Assembly (NCBI GenBank): GCA_026989995.1
Contig: JALSIO010000820.1
Span: 1 to 7,380 of the forward strand
Direction of reading: 5' to 3'
DNA: 7,380 nt
Source: Myxococcales bacterium
GTDB taxonomy: Bacteria; Myxococcota_A; UBA9160; JALSIO01
Below the pieces are notes generated by a model. The model saw only the letters and a program-made list of their open reading frames with translations. It did not search any database and had not been told where the DNA came from. Every line of letters starts with the position of its first letter. Position 1 is the first letter of the stretch. Both the position numbers and the translations under genes were made by a program. Positions 6,014-7,380 of this stretch are shown here, in pieces.

Positions 6014-7315
6014 GTGAAACGACGAACCGCGATCATCGCCCTGGCCGTGCTCCTCCTCCCGCCGGGCTCCGCGCCGGCCGAGGGGGACCCTCCCGTGGTG
6101 GAGGAGGTCCTCGGCATCCTCCGCGAGCGCGGCCTGATCGACGAGCAGAAGCACGCCGAGCTCGTCACCCGCAACCGGGCGTGGGAGGAGGAGCACGCCG
6201 GCCTCCTGGGGCGGATCGAGCTCTCCGGAGACATGCGCCTGCGCTACGAGGGCTTCTGGTTCGACCGGGACGTCACCAACAGCAACCGCGACAATCGCCA
6301 CCGCGGCCGCTACCGCCTCCGGCTGAGCGGCAAGGCGGAGATCAACCCCGCGATCGACGCGTTCTTCCGGCTCTCCACCGGCGCCGATCCCCGCAGCGGC
6401 AACCAGACGCTCGGGAGCCGTGTCGACTTCGACCCCGACGGGATCTTCGTCCACCGCGCCTACCTCGATGTCCACCCCTTCCGGAACCGGCTCCGGAAGC
6501 ACGGCATCGAGCGTGTCTCGCTCCAGATCGGCAAGACCCCCAACCCCTTCCTCTGGAAGCGGGGCCGCGACGTGCTGCTCTGGGACCACGACATCAACCC
6601 GGAGGGCGCCTCGCTGCTCGTCCAGGCCGCTCCCCTCGAAGAGCTCACCCTCTTCGGTCGCGCCGGCTTCTTCGTCATCGACGAGAACAGCCGCAGCCAG
6701 GACCCCCACGTGCTCGGTCTGCAGCTCGGGGGCGAGCTGGCCCTGCCGCAGCACCTCGAGGCGGGGGTGCGGGCCTCCTGGTATTCCTTCCGCTCCCTCG
6801 ACCCGGCCTTCTTCACCCGCGACTTCGCCCAGGGGAACCTGCCCAACATCACCGGCGAGACGACAGCCGCCGACGACGGCATCCGGGCCGGCGAGGTCAG
6901 TGCCTTCCTCCGCTACGCGGGCCTCGACGGCTGGCCCGTGCTCGTCTACGGCACCTACCTTCGCAACTTCGACGGCCGCGACCTCCTCGTGCCGCCCGGG
7001 ATCGGCGACGAGGACCAGGCCTACATGTTCGGGATCGAAGTGGGCGACAAGGAGCGCTTCGCACTCCTCGGCTTCGGCTACTACCGCATGGAGGCCAATG
7101 CCTGGCCCGGGGTGTTCATCGACAGCAACATGACCGACGGAGTGACCAACCGGAGCGCCCTCTTCCTCTACGGGGCTCGTCGCATCCTGCCCCGGACCGA
7201 TCTGCGCTTCCAGCTCTACCGCTCGGACGACATCGACAGCCGCGTCGTGCCCTTCGCCTCGGCGGTCGACGCCGAGCGGATCCGGCTGCAGACCGACCTC
7301 GTCGTAAGCTTCTAG
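6014..7315 (+). CDS. Putative outer-membrane porin (Porin_5-like), possibly phosphate-related
   Basis: A 433-residue outer-membrane beta-barrel protein. The GTG start is preceded by AAGGAGA (6003-6009). A clear Sec signal peptide (MKRR, then a hydrophobic core to about residue 15) ends in APA before Glu23. The mature N-terminus (28-60) is a short charged helix with a VLGILRERGLID pattern, which I associate with 'putative porin' (Porin_5, PF16930) proteins. The barrel starts near 66 with alternating strands (SGDMRLRYEGFWF at 71-83) and includes the family-like segments RGRYRLRL, FFRLSTGADPRSGNQTLG and LWDHDINPEG (189-198). The protein ends in VVSF with a C-terminal Phe, the usual Bam recognition ending for outer-membrane proteins. 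It lies 36 bp after pstB on the same strand with no terminator between, so co-transcription is likely. A role in letting phosphate across the outer membrane is inferred from position alone; sequence gives no selectivity. It is not obviously an OprP/OprO-type phosphate porin. Confidence 0.85.
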   Translation: MKRRTAIIALAVLLLPPGSAPAEGDPPVVEEVLGILRERGLIDEQKHAELVTRNRAWEEEHAGLLGRIELSGDMRLRYEGFWFDRDVTNSNRDNRHRGRYRLRLSGKAEINPAIDAFFRLSTGADPRSGNQTLGSRVDFDPDGIFVHRAYLDVHPFRNRLRKHGIERVSLQIGKTPNPFLWKRGRDVLLWDHDINPEGASLLVQAAPLEELTLFGRAGFFVIDENSRSQDPHVLGLQLGGELALPQHLEAGVRASWYSFRSLDPAFFTRDFAQGNLPNITGETTAADDGIRAGEVSAFLRYAGLDGWPVLVYGTYLRNFDGRDLLVPPGIGDEDQAYMFGIEVGDKERFALLGFGYYRMEANAWPGVFIDSNMTDGVTNRSALFLYGARRILPRTDLRFQLYRSDDIDSRVVPFASAVDAERIRLQTDLVVSF

Positions 7316-7337
7316 CGGTCCGGCCGCGCCGATCCAC

Positions 7338-7377
7338 GGGAGGGTTCCCCCTCCGTCCCCCCCGCGCGGGGAGGGAG
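7338..7377 (+). terminator. GC-rich inverted repeats after the porin gene, possible terminator region
   Basis: GGAGGG (7339-7344) pairs with CCCTCC (7349-7354) around a TTCC loop. Alternatively CTCC (7351-7354) and TCCCC (7356-7360) pair with GGGGA (7368-7372) and GGAG (7374-7377), with one G-G mismatch. The inner CCCCGCGCGGGG (7360-7371) is a perfect palindrome. The two structures share the 7351-7354 bases and exclude each other. No T-run follows before the window ends, so an intrinsic terminator cannot be confirmed. Confidence 0.35.
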
Positions 7378-7380
7378 CCC

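Noticed and set aside
4964..6754. A 596-codon open frame on the - strand opposite pstB and the porin gene
   Set aside because: It spans two real genes and their gap, has no family features, and shows the same shadow composition as the others.
1..7380. CRISPR arrays, tRNA or rRNA genes, insertion sequences, phage or toxin-antitoxin genes
   Set aside because: No regularly spaced repeats, no tRNA-like or rRNA-like segments, no transposase or integrase motifs and no terminal inverted repeats were seen; the window is almost fully occupied by the five genes.

Overview
The window is a very GC-rich stretch (about 70% by eye, with nearly every third codon position G or C). It encodes one complete high-affinity phosphate uptake operon on the + strand, followed closely by an outer-membrane porin gene. 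The presence of a porin, a secreted binding protein and a two-membrane layout points to a Gram-negative bacterium. The transporter is the 'large-form' Pst that I know from gammaproteobacteria (Pseudomonas/Vibrio type) and relatives, so a high-GC proteobacterium is most likely. I cannot name the genus.

Layout: positions 1-171 are a non-coding leader with a possible PhoB-type repeat and two small hairpins ahead of a strong Shine-Dalgarno. Then come pstS (172-1179, periplasmic phosphate-binding protein), pstC (1225-3432, permease with a large N-terminal periplasmic domain that looks like a seven-bladed beta-propeller), pstA (3435-5069, permease with a large periplasmic segment containing a charged coiled coil), pstB (5081-5977, ATPase) and a putative porin of the Porin_5 type (6014-7315). 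The gaps are 45, 2, 11 and 36 bp, all genes point the same way, and four of the five start with GTG. The last 65 bp hold GC-rich inverted repeats that may be the start of a terminator region.

Working model: phosphate crosses the outer membrane, plausibly through the porin, is captured by PstS in the periplasm, delivered to the PstC-PstA channel and driven into the cytoplasm by PstB. The PstC propeller and PstA coiled coil would sit on the periplasmic face, where PstS docks. No phoU, phoB or phoR is present in the window; the porin occupies the position where phoU commonly follows pstB.

Nothing here is a clearly new system. The points most worth attention are the paired periplasmic domains on both permeases, the apparent loss of the E. 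coli-type phosphate-contacting Asp in PstS, and the co-directional porin. The many long open frames on the opposite strand and in other frames are shadows produced by high GC content.
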